Positions 17,737 through 25,329 of a stretch of DNA of 64,000 nucleotides are shown one piece after another. This DNA is from Acidobacteriota bacterium. GTDB taxonomy: Bacteria > Acidobacteriota > Terriglobia > Terriglobales > Acidobacteriaceae. The notes under the pieces are model-generated. The model was not told the origin of the DNA. It made no database searches and worked only from the letters and a program-made list of their open reading frames with translations. The number at the start of each line of letters is the position of its first letter. The stretch's first letter is position 1. The translations under genes were made by a program, and so were the position numbers. The stretch lies in the NCBI GenBank assembly GCA_019351975.1, contig JABBOG010000007.1, forward strand, positions 1 to 64,000, in the 5' to 3' direction.

Positions 17737-18381
17737 GTGAGAGTGTGTCTGGTTGTGGGTTGCATTGCGTTTTGTCTTGTCCTTCCGTTCGGCAAGGCGC
17801 TGGCGCAGGACAAAACGGACCTTGCGGTCAGCGCGTATGGAGCCTTCAGCGGCAGTGCTACGGATTTGGCGGCAGAAGACATCCCGGCGGATGCTGCAGG
17901 TGGACGAGTTGAGGTGCGCCACATCTGGAGTCCGCGCGTAGGCTTCGAGGGAACCTACGCGCTGAACCGCGCCAATCAGGTGTATGAACCTGCGGGTTTC
18001 TGCTCGCTGTGCGACTATCCGCCGGTTCCTGTCTCGGCCGATGCCCACCAGATCTCGGGGGACTGGGTCTTCTCATCGCACACTGGAAAAGTCACGACGT
18101 TCGCACTGATAGGAGTGGGCGTGTTGCTGTATCAGCCGCTCAAATCGGTCGTCAACAATACTCCGGCTCCGACGACGAGCTTTACGACACCACTGTATGA
18201 GTATGGTGCTGGCGTGGATTGGGGAATCTGGGGTCGGCTTGGTCTGCGGTTGCAGTATCGTGGTAACTTTCATAATGCGCCCGACATAACGTTGGTCTAT
18301 CCATATCCTACGGGCTCAGGTGCCGGAACGGCGTTCACTCATACCGTTGAGCCAACCGCTGGGGTGTACTACAAGTTCTGA
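17737..18381 (+). CDS. Small outer-membrane beta-barrel protein, unknown
   Basis: A signal peptide is clear (VRVCLVVGCIAFCLVLPFGK then ALAQ). I start at the GTG at 17737, which has GAGGAG eight bases upstream; an ATG at 17719 is in frame. The mature part of about 190 residues shows alternating strands, including VEVRHIWSPRVGFEGTYAL, TTFALIGVGVLLYQP and LRLQYRGNFHNAP. It ends in YYKF, a C-terminal aromatic typical of outer-membrane barrels of the OmpA/OmpW size class. The ligand is unknown. A CSLC pair in a loop could form a disulfide. Confidence 0.65.
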   Translation: MRVCLVVGCIAFCLVLPFGKALAQDKTDLAVSAYGAFSGSATDLAAEDIPADAAGGRVEVRHIWSPRVGFEGTYALNRANQVYEPAGFCSLCDYPPVPVSADAHQISGDWVFSSHTGKVTTFALIGVGVLLYQPLKSVVNNTPAPTTSFTTPLYEYGAGVDWGIWGRLGLRLQYRGNFHNAPDITLVYPYPTGSGAGTAFTHTVEPTAGVYYKF

Positions 18382-18477
18382 GGTTGGAGACCACCCTCTA
18401 CTGGAGCGCTGCAGTCGTGCGGAGCCCCCACCCTATCGATCTGCTATAAACAAACTCAGTCGCTTCCAGGCGAAGGC

Positions 18478-18634
18478 GGAGCACGTTTCGCTCCTCTCTT
18501 CGGTAGATGGTCGCGATTCTGGTTCAATTCCAGACTTGCGTATGGTCAACGGGCAAGGCAGGCTGGCGGAGAGCGAGTCTCTCTCAAGAAGGCTATGCGG
18601 ATTGGATCCCCGCTTGCTTGCGAGCGCTCTCCGC
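18478..18634 (+). ncRNA. Candidate structured RNA in the 313-base gap 18382-18694
   Basis: No gene is credible between 18382 and 18694. Three hairpins lie within 157 bases. They are GGAGC/GCTCC around a 7-base loop (18478-18494), a T-arm-like hairpin TCTGG-TTCAATT-CCAGA (18518-18534), and a long-range perfect 10-bp stem GCGGAGAGCG (18566-18575) with CGCTCTCCGC (18625-18634). No full tRNA cloverleaf or tmRNA signature fits. It could be a small RNA, a leader of the SPFH gene, or a decayed RNA gene. Confidence 0.3.
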
Positions 18635-18694
18635 ACCCTGAATCAACACCCTCCACCGTAGCCTAACCCGTAACATGGACAAGGGAGACTCACG

Positions 18695-19447
18695 TTGTTG
18701 ACCGCTGTACTGATCTCGATCGCTATCGTTCTGCTGCTCGTCGGCATCCTTCTCTACCGCCTGGTGCGGCCAAGATACATCATGGTGCAGCCCTATCAGC
18801 GCGGCATCCTGACGCTGCGCGGTGTCTATCGCGCCACCCTCAATCCGGGGGGCTACTGGGTCTCCAGCCGCCACCACATCACCAACATCGACATGCGCAG
18901 GCAGGTCATGACGCTCGCACCGCAGGAGATCCTCACCTCCGACGGCCTGACCATCAAGCTCACTCTCACCGGCGAGTTCAACGTCGACGATGCGAAGCTC
19001 AACAACTACTACGCCGTCAATCCGCTCATCAATCTCCACCTCTACGCGCAGGCAGCCATGCGTGCAGTCGTCGTCTCCATGACCTTCGAAGACATCGTGC
19101 AGCGCCAGCCCATCCTCAACGCGCAGATTCACGCAATCGTGGAATCCTCAGCCAAGGCGCTGGGCATGACCCTGCACAACCTGCAGATTCGCGACATCAT
19201 CCTCCCCGGCGAGCTCAAGCGGGCCTTTGCGCAGGCGCTCACCGCGAAGAAAGAGGGTATCGCAGCGCTGGAGCGTGCGCGCGGCGAAACCGCCGCCCTG
19301 CGCAGCCTCGCCAACGCCGCACGCCTCATGGACGAGACCCCAACCCTGCTCAAGCTGCGCGCACTGCAAACCATGGAGGCCAGCAAAGGCAACACCCTCG
19401 TGCTGGGCCTTGGCGAAGCCGGCGTCACAGTGAAGCCAAAGTCATAG
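18695..19447 (+). CDS. SPFH/Band 7 (slipin-like) membrane protein
   Basis: The 250-residue protein has one N-terminal membrane helix (residues 1-24) followed by an SPFH domain. Within that domain [21 protein letters not shown] and [16 protein letters not shown] are characteristic, then a coiled region ([19 protein letters not shown]). SPFH proteins oligomerise in the membrane and organise microdomains or regulate proteases. The start is TTG at 18695 behind AAGGGAG. The gene uses C-ending codons on the + strand, unlike most + genes here, which suggests inversion or import. A strong terminator follows at 19462. Neither an NfeD partner nor a protease lies next to it. Confidence 0.83.
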   Translation: MLTAVLISIAIVLLLVGILLYRLVRPRYIMVQPYQRGILTLRGVYRATLNPGGYWVSSRHHITNIDMRRQVMTLAPQEILTSDGLTIKLTLTGEFNVDDAKLNNYYAVNPLINLHLYAQAAMRAVVVSMTFEDIVQRQPILNAQIHAIVESSAKALGMTLHNLQIRDIILPGELKRAFAQALTAKKEGIAALERARGETAALRSLANAARLMDETPTLLKLRALQTMEASKGNTLVLGLGEAGVTVKPKS

Positions 19448-19461
19448 GCTTCCAGCAACAC

Positions 19462-19493
19462 AAAGGGCGCGCCGGTGATCTGGCGCGCCCTTT
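19462..19493 (+). terminator. Bidirectional intrinsic terminator
   Basis: A perfect 12-bp stem AAAGGGCGCGCC/GGCGCGCCCTTT with an 8-base loop lies between the convergent SPFH gene and rpoD. It is followed by TTTTC on the + strand side and has a T-rich flank on the other side, so it can serve both genes. Confidence 0.85.
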
Positions 19494-19515
19494 TCGCTTG
19501 TAGAAGATAGACAAT

Positions 19516-21237
19516 CTACATCTCTTTGACGCCGTCGACGAAGGCTTTGAGCTTGCGCGAGCGGCTGGGGTGACGCAGCTTGCGGAGGGCCTTGGCTTCG
19601 ATCTGGCGGATGCGCTCGCGGGTGACCTGGAAGGACTGGCCGACCTCTTCGAGGGTGTGTTCGGAGCCGTCTTCGAGGCCGAAGCGCATCTTGATGACGC
19701 GCTCTTCCCTAGGCGTAAGAGTCCGAAGCACTTGGGATGTGTACTCCTTCAGGTTGACGGCGATCACAGCGTCGGACGGGCTGACGGCCATGCGGTCTTC
19801 GATGAAGTCGCCGAGGTGCGAGTCTTCCTCTTCGCCGATGGGGGTTTCGAGCGAGATGGGCTCCTGCGCGATCTTGAGGACCTTGCGGACCTTCGCGACG
19901 GGAATGTCCATGCGCTTGGCTATTTCTTCTGAAGACGCTTCGCGGCCAAGCTCCTGCACGAGTTGGCGGCTGGTGCGGATGAGCTTGTTGATGGTCTCGA
20001 TCATGTGCACGGGGATGCGGATGGTGCGTGCCTGATCGGCGATGGCGCGGGTGATGGCCTGACGAATCCACCAGGTGGCGTAGGTGGAGAACTTATAGCC
20101 ACGGCGGTACTCGAACTTATCGACGGCCTTCATGAGGCCGATGTTGCCCTCCTGAATGAGGTCGAGGAATTGGAGGCCGCGGTTGGTGTATTTTTTCGCG
20201 ATGGAGACGACGAGGCGAAGGTTGGCTTCGATGAGCTCGCGCTTGGCCTTTTCCGCGTCCATGTCGCCCTGGATGATCTCGCGCTGGGTACGCTTGAGGT
20301 CCTCGTGGGAGATGCCGGCGTCGGCTTCGACGCGGTCGAGATCGACGCGGCAGTTCTTCTGCTGGCGTTTGTACTCTTTCTTCAGCTCTTCGGAGCGCGA
20401 GGCTTCGAACTTGGCTTCGAGTGAGCGAATCTGGCGCTCCAGCGTGCGCATGGAGTCGACGGTCTTGTTGACCTTGTCGAGGAGGCGCTTCTTTTCGCCG
20501 TTGGTGTACTTGAATTCACGGACGATGCGAGAGACGAAGACATTTTCGCGGCCCGCCAGCCAGATATGTTTGCGGGCATAGCGGAGTTTGGCCTTGGCGT
20601 CCTTGCCCTGGGGGTCTTCGGACTTGGCGAAGTACTCGGCGGCCTTCTTCTGGTGCTTGACGAGCTCGTCGGTGCGGGAGACGGTGGCTTTGACGCGGGC
20701 GGCGAGGATCTCCTCGGTGAGCTCTTCTTCGTCGAAGGTGACGACTTCCTTGATGTTGCGTACGCCGCGCTTGAGGTCTTCGCCGAGGCCGACGATCTCG
20801 CGGATGACGATGCTGGAGCGGGAGATGGCCTTCATGACGCGGAGCTGGCCGCGTTCGATGCGCTTGGCGATCTCGACTTCACCCTCGCGGGTGAGCAAGG
20901 GAACGGTGCCCATCTCGCGGAGGTACATGCGGACGGGGTCGTTGGTCTTTTCGAGGGTACCGGGCGAGAGGTCGAGTTCGACATCGTCGGAGTCTTCGCC
21001 GGACTCGTTGTCTGAGTCGTGCTCATCGGCGTCGAGTTTGGAGCCGCGACGGCCCTCGGAGAGGACGTCGATGCCCTGGGTGTTGATGGTGGCCATCAGG
21101 TCATCGAGTTCGTCGGGCGAGGTGATGTCGCCGGGGAGAAGGTCGTTGACTTCGCCGTAGGTGAGGTAGCCTTTCTCCTTGCCGGTGTCGATGATGTGGT
21201 CTACGTCTTCTTCGTACTTGTCCAGTTCTTCAGCCAA
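19516..21237 (-). CDS. rpoD: Primary RNA polymerase sigma factor, sigma-70
   Basis: The 573-residue protein is a full-length housekeeping sigma factor. Region 1.2 is [20 protein letters not shown] (about 100-120), and a long non-conserved region follows. Regions 2.1-2.4 run from [18 protein letters not shown] through [17 protein letters not shown] to [15 protein letters not shown]. Region 4 has [15 protein letters not shown] and the helix-turn-helix [20 protein letters not shown]. The start is TTG at 21237 with CTAGGAG eight bases upstream on the minus strand, a weak start codon for such a gene. dnaG is not next to it. The zinc-ribbon protein and GNAT gene lie upstream on the same strand. Confidence 0.97.
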   Translation of the reverse strand: MAEELDKYEEDVDHIIDTGKEKGYLTYGEVNDLLPGDITSPDELDDLMATINTQGIDVLSEGRRGSKLDADEHDSDNESGEDSDDVELDLSPGTLEKTNDPVRMYLREMGTVPLLTREGEVEIAKRIERGQLRVMKAISRSSIVIREIVGLGEDLKRGVRNIKEVVTFDEEELTEEILAARVKATVSRTDELVKHQKKAAEYFAKSEDPQGKDAKAKLRYARKHIWLAGRENVFVSRIVREFKYTNGEKKRLLDKVNKTVDSMRTLERQIRSLEAKFEASRSEELKKEYKRQQKNCRVDLDRVEADAGISHEDLKRTQREIIQGDMDAEKAKRELIEANLRLVVSIAKKYTNRGLQFLDLIQEGNIGLMKAVDKFEYRRGYKFSTYATWWIRQAITRAIADQARTIRIPVHMIETINKLIRTSRQLVQELGREASSEEIAKRMDIPVAKVRKVLKIAQEPISLETPIGEEEDSHLGDFIEDRMAVSPSDAVIAVNLKEYTSQVLRTLTPREERVIKMRFGLEDGSEHTLEEVGQSFQVTRERIRQIEAKALRKLRHPSRSRKLKAFVDGVKEM

Positions 21238-21565
21238 GATTCACTCCTAGAGATAGCTCGCACGCGCGTGACGGAGCCTTCGTAAAAAATTCTTAGGGAG
21301 TAGTTCGCGGGTCGTTTCAGGTGGAAAAGTACGCGAAGGACTCCCTGGATTGTGACGGGTCGTTGGGACGGGGTGTGCGGTCTAGGCCGCGGGCGCGGGC
21401 GGAAGGATTGGGGGTGACTCGTTTTGAATCACAGCAAGTCTTCGGCACTCGGAGGCGCATGTCTCCAGCGACTTACAGTCTAACACTACATTGGACGGTT
21501 TTTCGAGGAAAAAGATTCGATGAGGTGCGTCGTCGTGTACGGTGGGAGCTGCTGGGTGCAGCTGT
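21238..21565 (-). other. 328-base gap upstream of rpoD, no gene seen
   Basis: The open frames here have no recognisable protein features. The rpoD ribosome site lies at the left edge and the rpoD promoter is expected inside, but I see no convincing -35/-10 pair. A short TTTTTC/GAAAAA hairpin lies near 21500-21514. Confidence 0.5.
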
Positions 21566-21856
21566 CTACTCGAAGAGGCTGGGAGCGCGTTCGCGCAGGG
21601 GCTCGCCGGGTGCGCCGCTTTGACATTGGGGGCAGAGACGGGACTTGATATCGAGGCCGTTGCAGCCGTAGTCGTGGCCGCAGTGGGCGCAGCGCAGGTG
21701 GTAGATTGTCTGCGTGTGGCGGCTGGAGGAACGCGCGCCTGTGGCTGCGATCACCTTCTGTTTGTTGGGGTTCGTGTATCCGGGGGAGGTCGTTGGAGCG
21801 TTGCCGAATGGCGAGACTGTGGTGCGCGAACGGATGGGCGGCGCTGATAGCTTCAT
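21566..21856 (-). CDS. Small zinc-ribbon protein, unknown function
   Basis: The 96-residue protein has a variable N-terminus and a compact C-terminal half with two Cys pairs. CAHCGHDYGCNGLDIKSRLC supplies CxxC and the first Cys of the second pair, and PQCQSGAPGEPL completes it. The spacing fits a zinc ribbon that could bind nucleic acid or protein. No function is assigned. It lies between the GNAT gene and rpoD on the same strand, so read-through into rpoD is possible. Confidence 0.65.
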   Translation of the reverse strand: MKLSAPPIRSRTTVSPFGNAPTTSPGYTNPNKQKVIAATGARSSSRHTQTIYHLRCAHCGHDYGCNGLDIKSRLCPQCQSGAPGEPLRERAPSLFE

Positions 21857-21894
21857 GGTGGTTCCGATGGTGTTGTGGGCTGTAGCGAGAAGGT

Positions 21895-22524
21895 TTAGAG
21901 GTTCAGGGCAAAGATGAGGTCGGAGCAGGTCTGGGAGCCGACCTGGAAGGTGCGGGTTCCGGCCTGGAAGAAGCCATTGCGGCGATAGAAGGCGATGGCG
22001 CGGAGGTTTCCGGCGTGCGTGCCGAGGAGGAGACGGGTGCGTTTGAGGCTGCGGGCGTCGGCGATCGCGGCGTCCATGAGTGCCTGCGCGGGGCGTAGCT
22101 GGGGAAGCGGAGAGTTGTCTGCGTTGAGGACGGGTGAGGTCCGGAAGCGGGAGAAGAGGTAGATGCGCTTGAGCTCGATATCGGTGGGAAGGACGTTGAA
22201 GGTGGGGAGTTCGGGGGTGCAGAGCATGGCGTAACCGACGACGCTGCCGGGCTGGAAGTCGAAACCGGTGGCGGGGCCGGTGACGGCAAGGGTGATGCGG
22301 GTGTCGGGGTCGGCGAGGTAGCGCTCGTAGGCTGCGGTGGTGTGGTGTTTGGCGGCGTGGGCGACGATGTCGGGGCCGGGGAGCATCCAGGTGAAGGCTT
22401 CGAGGAAGGTGGCGGCGCCGGTGAGGGCGAGCGCGGGAAGATCGGCGGCGGTGGCGCGGCGGAGGGTGATGGTCTCAATGGTGTCGGAGGTTTGAGGCTG
22501 GGATTTGATGGGGTCAAGGGTCAT
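21895..22524 (-). CDS. GNAT-family N-acetyltransferase
   Basis: The 209-residue protein begins its domain at ITLRRATAADLPAL, a standard GNAT N-terminus. It has a central strand with GSVVGYAMLC, then LKRIYLFSRFR, and the C-terminal acetyl-CoA-binding pattern LLLGTHAGNLRAIAFYRRNGF. It should acetylate a small amine or protein N-terminus using acetyl-CoA in the cytoplasm. It is divergent from the photolyase gene at 22587 and 38 bases upstream of the zinc-ribbon gene, with which it may be co-transcribed. Confidence 0.85.
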   Translation of the reverse strand: MTLDPIKSQPQTSDTIETITLRRATAADLPALALTGAATFLEAFTWMLPGPDIVAHAAKHHTTAAYERYLADPDTRITLAVTGPATGFDFQPGSVVGYAMLCTPELPTFNVLPTDIELKRIYLFSRFRTSPVLNADNSPLPQLRPAQALMDAAIADARSLKRTRLLLGTHAGNLRAIAFYRRNGFFQAGTRTFQVGSQTCSDLIFALNL

Positions 22525-22586
22525 GGAAGATTGTCGTCAAGACGATGGTAGCCGAAGGTTGGGAATCAGGTAGCGTGGAGGGTGCG

Positions 22587-24068
22587 ATGGTGATCACGGA
22601 GAAGATGTCGGCGTTAGAGAAGGACGCGGCGTACGCGAAGATGGGCGAGGCGTATGCGGGGGATGCGAGCGTGCCGGAGGCACTGCGTGCGTTGGCGGAT
22701 GATGCGCGGGTGACGGTGCGCCGGGGTGGAGTACCGGCGGGTGAGGGCAAGTGCGTTGTGTACTGGATGCAGCGGGCGCAGCGTGGGCGAGACAACCACG
22801 CGCTGGATAAGGCGATTGCGGTGGGCGATGCGCTGGGGCTGCCGGTGGTGGCGTACTTTGCGGGGATCAGTAACTTTCCACATGCGAATCTGCGCCACTA
22901 TGCGTTCTTGAACCAGGGGCTGCCGGATGTAGCGGAGGATTGCGCGGAGCGGGGTGTGGGGTTCGTGATGCGGCGTGCACCGCATGAGGACCATCTGAGG
23001 TTTTTCGCGGATGTGGATGCTGCGATCGTGATTGGGGATGAGAATCCGATGCGCGAGCCGGAGCGGTGGCGGGTGCGGATTGCGGAGGTGCTGCGGGTGC
23101 CGTTCTGGACTGTGGATGCGGATGTGATTGTGCCGTCGAAGCTGCTGGAGAAGGCGCAGTTCAGCGCAGCGGTGGCGCGGCCACGGCTGTATCGCGCGCT
23201 GCCTGAGTTTCTGGTGCCCTATGAGAATCGGCATGCTGCGGTTGCGTGGAAGCAGCCGCGCGGGTTGGAGGCGGAGGACCTGCAGGCGGATATGACGCAG
23301 GGTTGGACGGAGTTGGATCGCAGTGTGACGCCGGTGGAGGCGTGGACTGGCGGGCACCATGCGGCGGTGAAGCGGCTGCAAAAGTTTTGCGAGGAGATGC
23401 TGGGGAGTTATGACCAGGATCGCAGCCGTCCGGAGGTGGATGGATCGAGCAAGATGAGCCCGTATCTGCACTATGGGCACATTGGGCCGCAGACGATAGC
23501 GCTGGCGGTGGACGCGGCTGCGAAGGGACATGCGACGCTGCAAAAGGCGCGTGACAGCTACTTCAATGAGCTGATTGTGTGGCGCGAGCTGAGTGTGAAC
23601 TTTGTGCGGTACCAGCCGGAGTATGACTCGCCGGGGTGCGCGGACAACTGGGCGAAGGAGACGATTGCCGAGCACGATCGCGATCAGCGCGAGTTGCTGT
23701 ACAAGCTGCCGCAGTTGGAGCAGGCGGAGACGTACGATGAGCTGTGGAACGCGGCGCAGCTACAGATGGTGCGTTATGGGTGGATGCACAACTACCTGCG
23801 GATGTACTGGGCGAAGAAGATTGTAGAATGGACGCCGAATGTGGGGATCGCGATGAAGGTGGCGATCTATTTGAACGACAAGTACGAGATCGATGGGCGC
23901 GATCCGGGTGGATATGCGGGGATTGCGTGGTCGATGCTGGGGAAGTTCGATCGTGCGTGGTTTGACCGGCCGATCTTTGGCAAGCGGCGGTATATGTCGG
24001 GGGCGAGCACGGGGAGGAAGTTTGACTCGCGGCGGTATATCGAGCAGGCGAGGGCGCTGCCGGAGTAG
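22587..24068 (+). CDS. phr: Class II CPD DNA photolyase
   Basis: The 493-residue protein has the photolyase alpha/beta domain (VVYWMQRAQRGRDNHALDKAI) and the FAD-binding helical domain. The class II hallmarks are SPYLHYGHIGPQT, the ELIVWRELSVNF stretch, and GYAGIAWSMLGKFDRAW with RPIFGKRRYMS at the end. It repairs cyclobutane pyrimidine dimers using FADH- and blue light. I start at the ATG at 22587 behind GGAGGG; an ATG at 22545 lacks a ribosome site. Its stop is 15 bases from the convergent Rieske gene. Confidence 0.93.
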   Translation: MVITEKMSALEKDAAYAKMGEAYAGDASVPEALRALADDARVTVRRGGVPAGEGKCVVYWMQRAQRGRDNHALDKAIAVGDALGLPVVAYFAGISNFPHANLRHYAFLNQGLPDVAEDCAERGVGFVMRRAPHEDHLRFFADVDAAIVIGDENPMREPERWRVRIAEVLRVPFWTVDADVIVPSKLLEKAQFSAAVARPRLYRALPEFLVPYENRHAAVAWKQPRGLEAEDLQADMTQGWTELDRSVTPVEAWTGGHHAAVKRLQKFCEEMLGSYDQDRSRPEVDGSSKMSPYLHYGHIGPQTIALAVDAAAKGHATLQKARDSYFNELIVWRELSVNFVRYQPEYDSPGCADNWAKETIAEHDRDQRELLYKLPQLEQAETYDELWNAAQLQMVRYGWMHNYLRMYWAKKIVEWTPNVGIAMKVAIYLNDKYEIDGRDPGGYAGIAWSMLGKFDRAWFDRPIFGKRRYMSGASTGRKFDSRRYIEQARALPE

Positions 24069-24083
24069 GGTTTTATGCAGGAT

Positions 24084-25307
24084 TCAGCTGCGCCAGTGGA
24101 GGTCGATGGGGTTTTGGAGGGGGTGGGGGCCTTCTCCTTTGAGGCGGCGCTGTTTGAGGGCGAAGTACCATTTGGCGGGGATGTCGGCGTCGTCGATGAG
24201 CATGAGGCCGGGGTTCGAGCGGAGGCCGCGGGCTTGTTGGACCATGGTTTGCTGGTCCTGGGCGACGAACTTTGCGCCGAAGTATCTGGCGATGGGTGTG
24301 ACGAAGGGGACGCGGTAGGCGATGTCCCAGGCGGCGACGACGTCGATGCGGCAGGTGGTGGGGGTGGTGGGGGTGACGGTGGTGAGAGAGGCGAACCAGC
24401 GCTGTTTGCCGCGCGCGTTGACGGCCCTGATGGTTTCGTAGCGGCGATTGGGGAGAACGAAGTCGATGGTGGTGACGGGTTTGCCGAGGAGACGGTAGGG
24501 TGCGCTGTTGGAGGACGGCGTGTGGGCGGACATGCGAAAGCCGGCACTGCGGCCGGCGTTAGTGGCATCCTCGATGGGTTCGAAGTGCTTGGTTTTTTCG
24601 TGGATGCTGGAGCTGCTGCGCCACCACCAGGCGCGGTGGACGAAGGGACCGTGCGCGGGGTCCATGAGGCCGATGATGCCGTGGTCGACGTTGCAGGGGA
24701 GGTCGGCGGTGAGGTGCGCGGTGCGGAAGCGGGGGCTGAATTTGGGGAGCTCGGGGATGGGGGGGAGTTGGGCGGGGTCGGCGATGCGGCCGGCGCCGGG
24801 GGGTGGGACGTAGACCCAGGCGTAGCCGTCGCGCTCGGCGACGGGAAAGGCGTTGGCGAAGATTTTTGTGGGAGCGAGGTTGTCGAGGCTGGTGAGGGAG
24901 GGGATCTCTTCGCAGCGGCCGGAGCAGGGCTCGAAGCGCCAGCCGTGGTATTTGCACTGGACGGTTTCGCCGTCGAACCAACCGGCGGAGAGGGGGATGC
25001 CGCGATGGGGGCAGAGGTCGCGGAGGGCGAAGAGGGTGCCGTTGGATTTGCGGCCGAGGAGCATGGGGATGCCGAGCAGCGTGGTGACGGCGGTGGCGTT
25101 GGGGCGGAGTTTGGCGGAGCGGAGGGCGGGATACCAGTCGCCGAAGATCATCTCTGCGGGCGGAGCGGACTTTGCGGCGTCGGGGGTAGAGGCGTCGATG
25201 TGCACGAGGTGCTGCTGAGCGCGGATTGGTCGCATCTTGCCTCTGCTGTTGCCCTTGATGTTGCCCATGATGCAAAGTTTACCCGGTATTTCTATCCAGG
25301 TTGTCAT
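24084..25307 (-). CDS. Rieske [2Fe-2S] oxygenase (PaO/vanillate demethylase-like)
   Basis: The 407-residue protein has a Rieske centre CPHRG followed by CKYHGW (near residues 95-120), providing the Cys-His/Cys-His ligands. The mononuclear iron region reads DLPCNVDHGIIGLMDPAHGPFVHR, which places two His after an acid as in ring-hydroxylating and pheophorbide a oxygenase-like enzymes. It should hydroxylate or demethylate an aromatic or other hydrophobic substrate with a separate reductase, which is not visible nearby. The ATG at 25307 has AGGAG 12 bases upstream; starts at MGNIK or MRPIR are possible. It is divergent from the GT gene at 25330. Confidence 0.83.
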   Translation of the reverse strand: MTTWIEIPGKLCIMGNIKGNSRGKMRPIRAQQHLVHIDASTPDAAKSAPPAEMIFGDWYPALRSAKLRPNATAVTTLLGIPMLLGRKSNGTLFALRDLCPHRGIPLSAGWFDGETVQCKYHGWRFEPCSGRCEEIPSLTSLDNLAPTKIFANAFPVAERDGYAWVYVPPPGAGRIADPAQLPPIPELPKFSPRFRTAHLTADLPCNVDHGIIGLMDPAHGPFVHRAWWWRSSSSIHEKTKHFEPIEDATNAGRSAGFRMSAHTPSSNSAPYRLLGKPVTTIDFVLPNRRYETIRAVNARGKQRWFASLTTVTPTTPTTCRIDVVAAWDIAYRVPFVTPIARYFGAKFVAQDQQTMVQQARGLRSNPGLMLIDDADIPAKWYFALKQRRLKGEGPHPLQNPIDLHWRS

Positions 25308-25329
25308 GAAGCATCTACACTCCTATTGA

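Noticed and set aside
18469-18545. tRNA gene suggested by TCTGG-TTCAATT-CCAGA
   Set aside because: The sequence after the T-arm (CTTGCGT) has no matching 5' acceptor strand at the right distance, the candidate anticodon loop ACGTTTC lacks U33, and no D-arm is found. The hairpin is kept only as part of an RNA candidate.
18566-18637. tRNA-like fold with GCGGAGA and TCTCCGC ends
   Set aside because: The acceptor-like stem fits, but there is no T-loop consensus before the 3' strand and no standard anticodon arm.
21321-21623. 100-residue + strand frame upstream of rpoD
   Set aside because: It is Arg-rich with no domain, overlaps the zinc-ribbon gene antisense and lacks a ribosome site.
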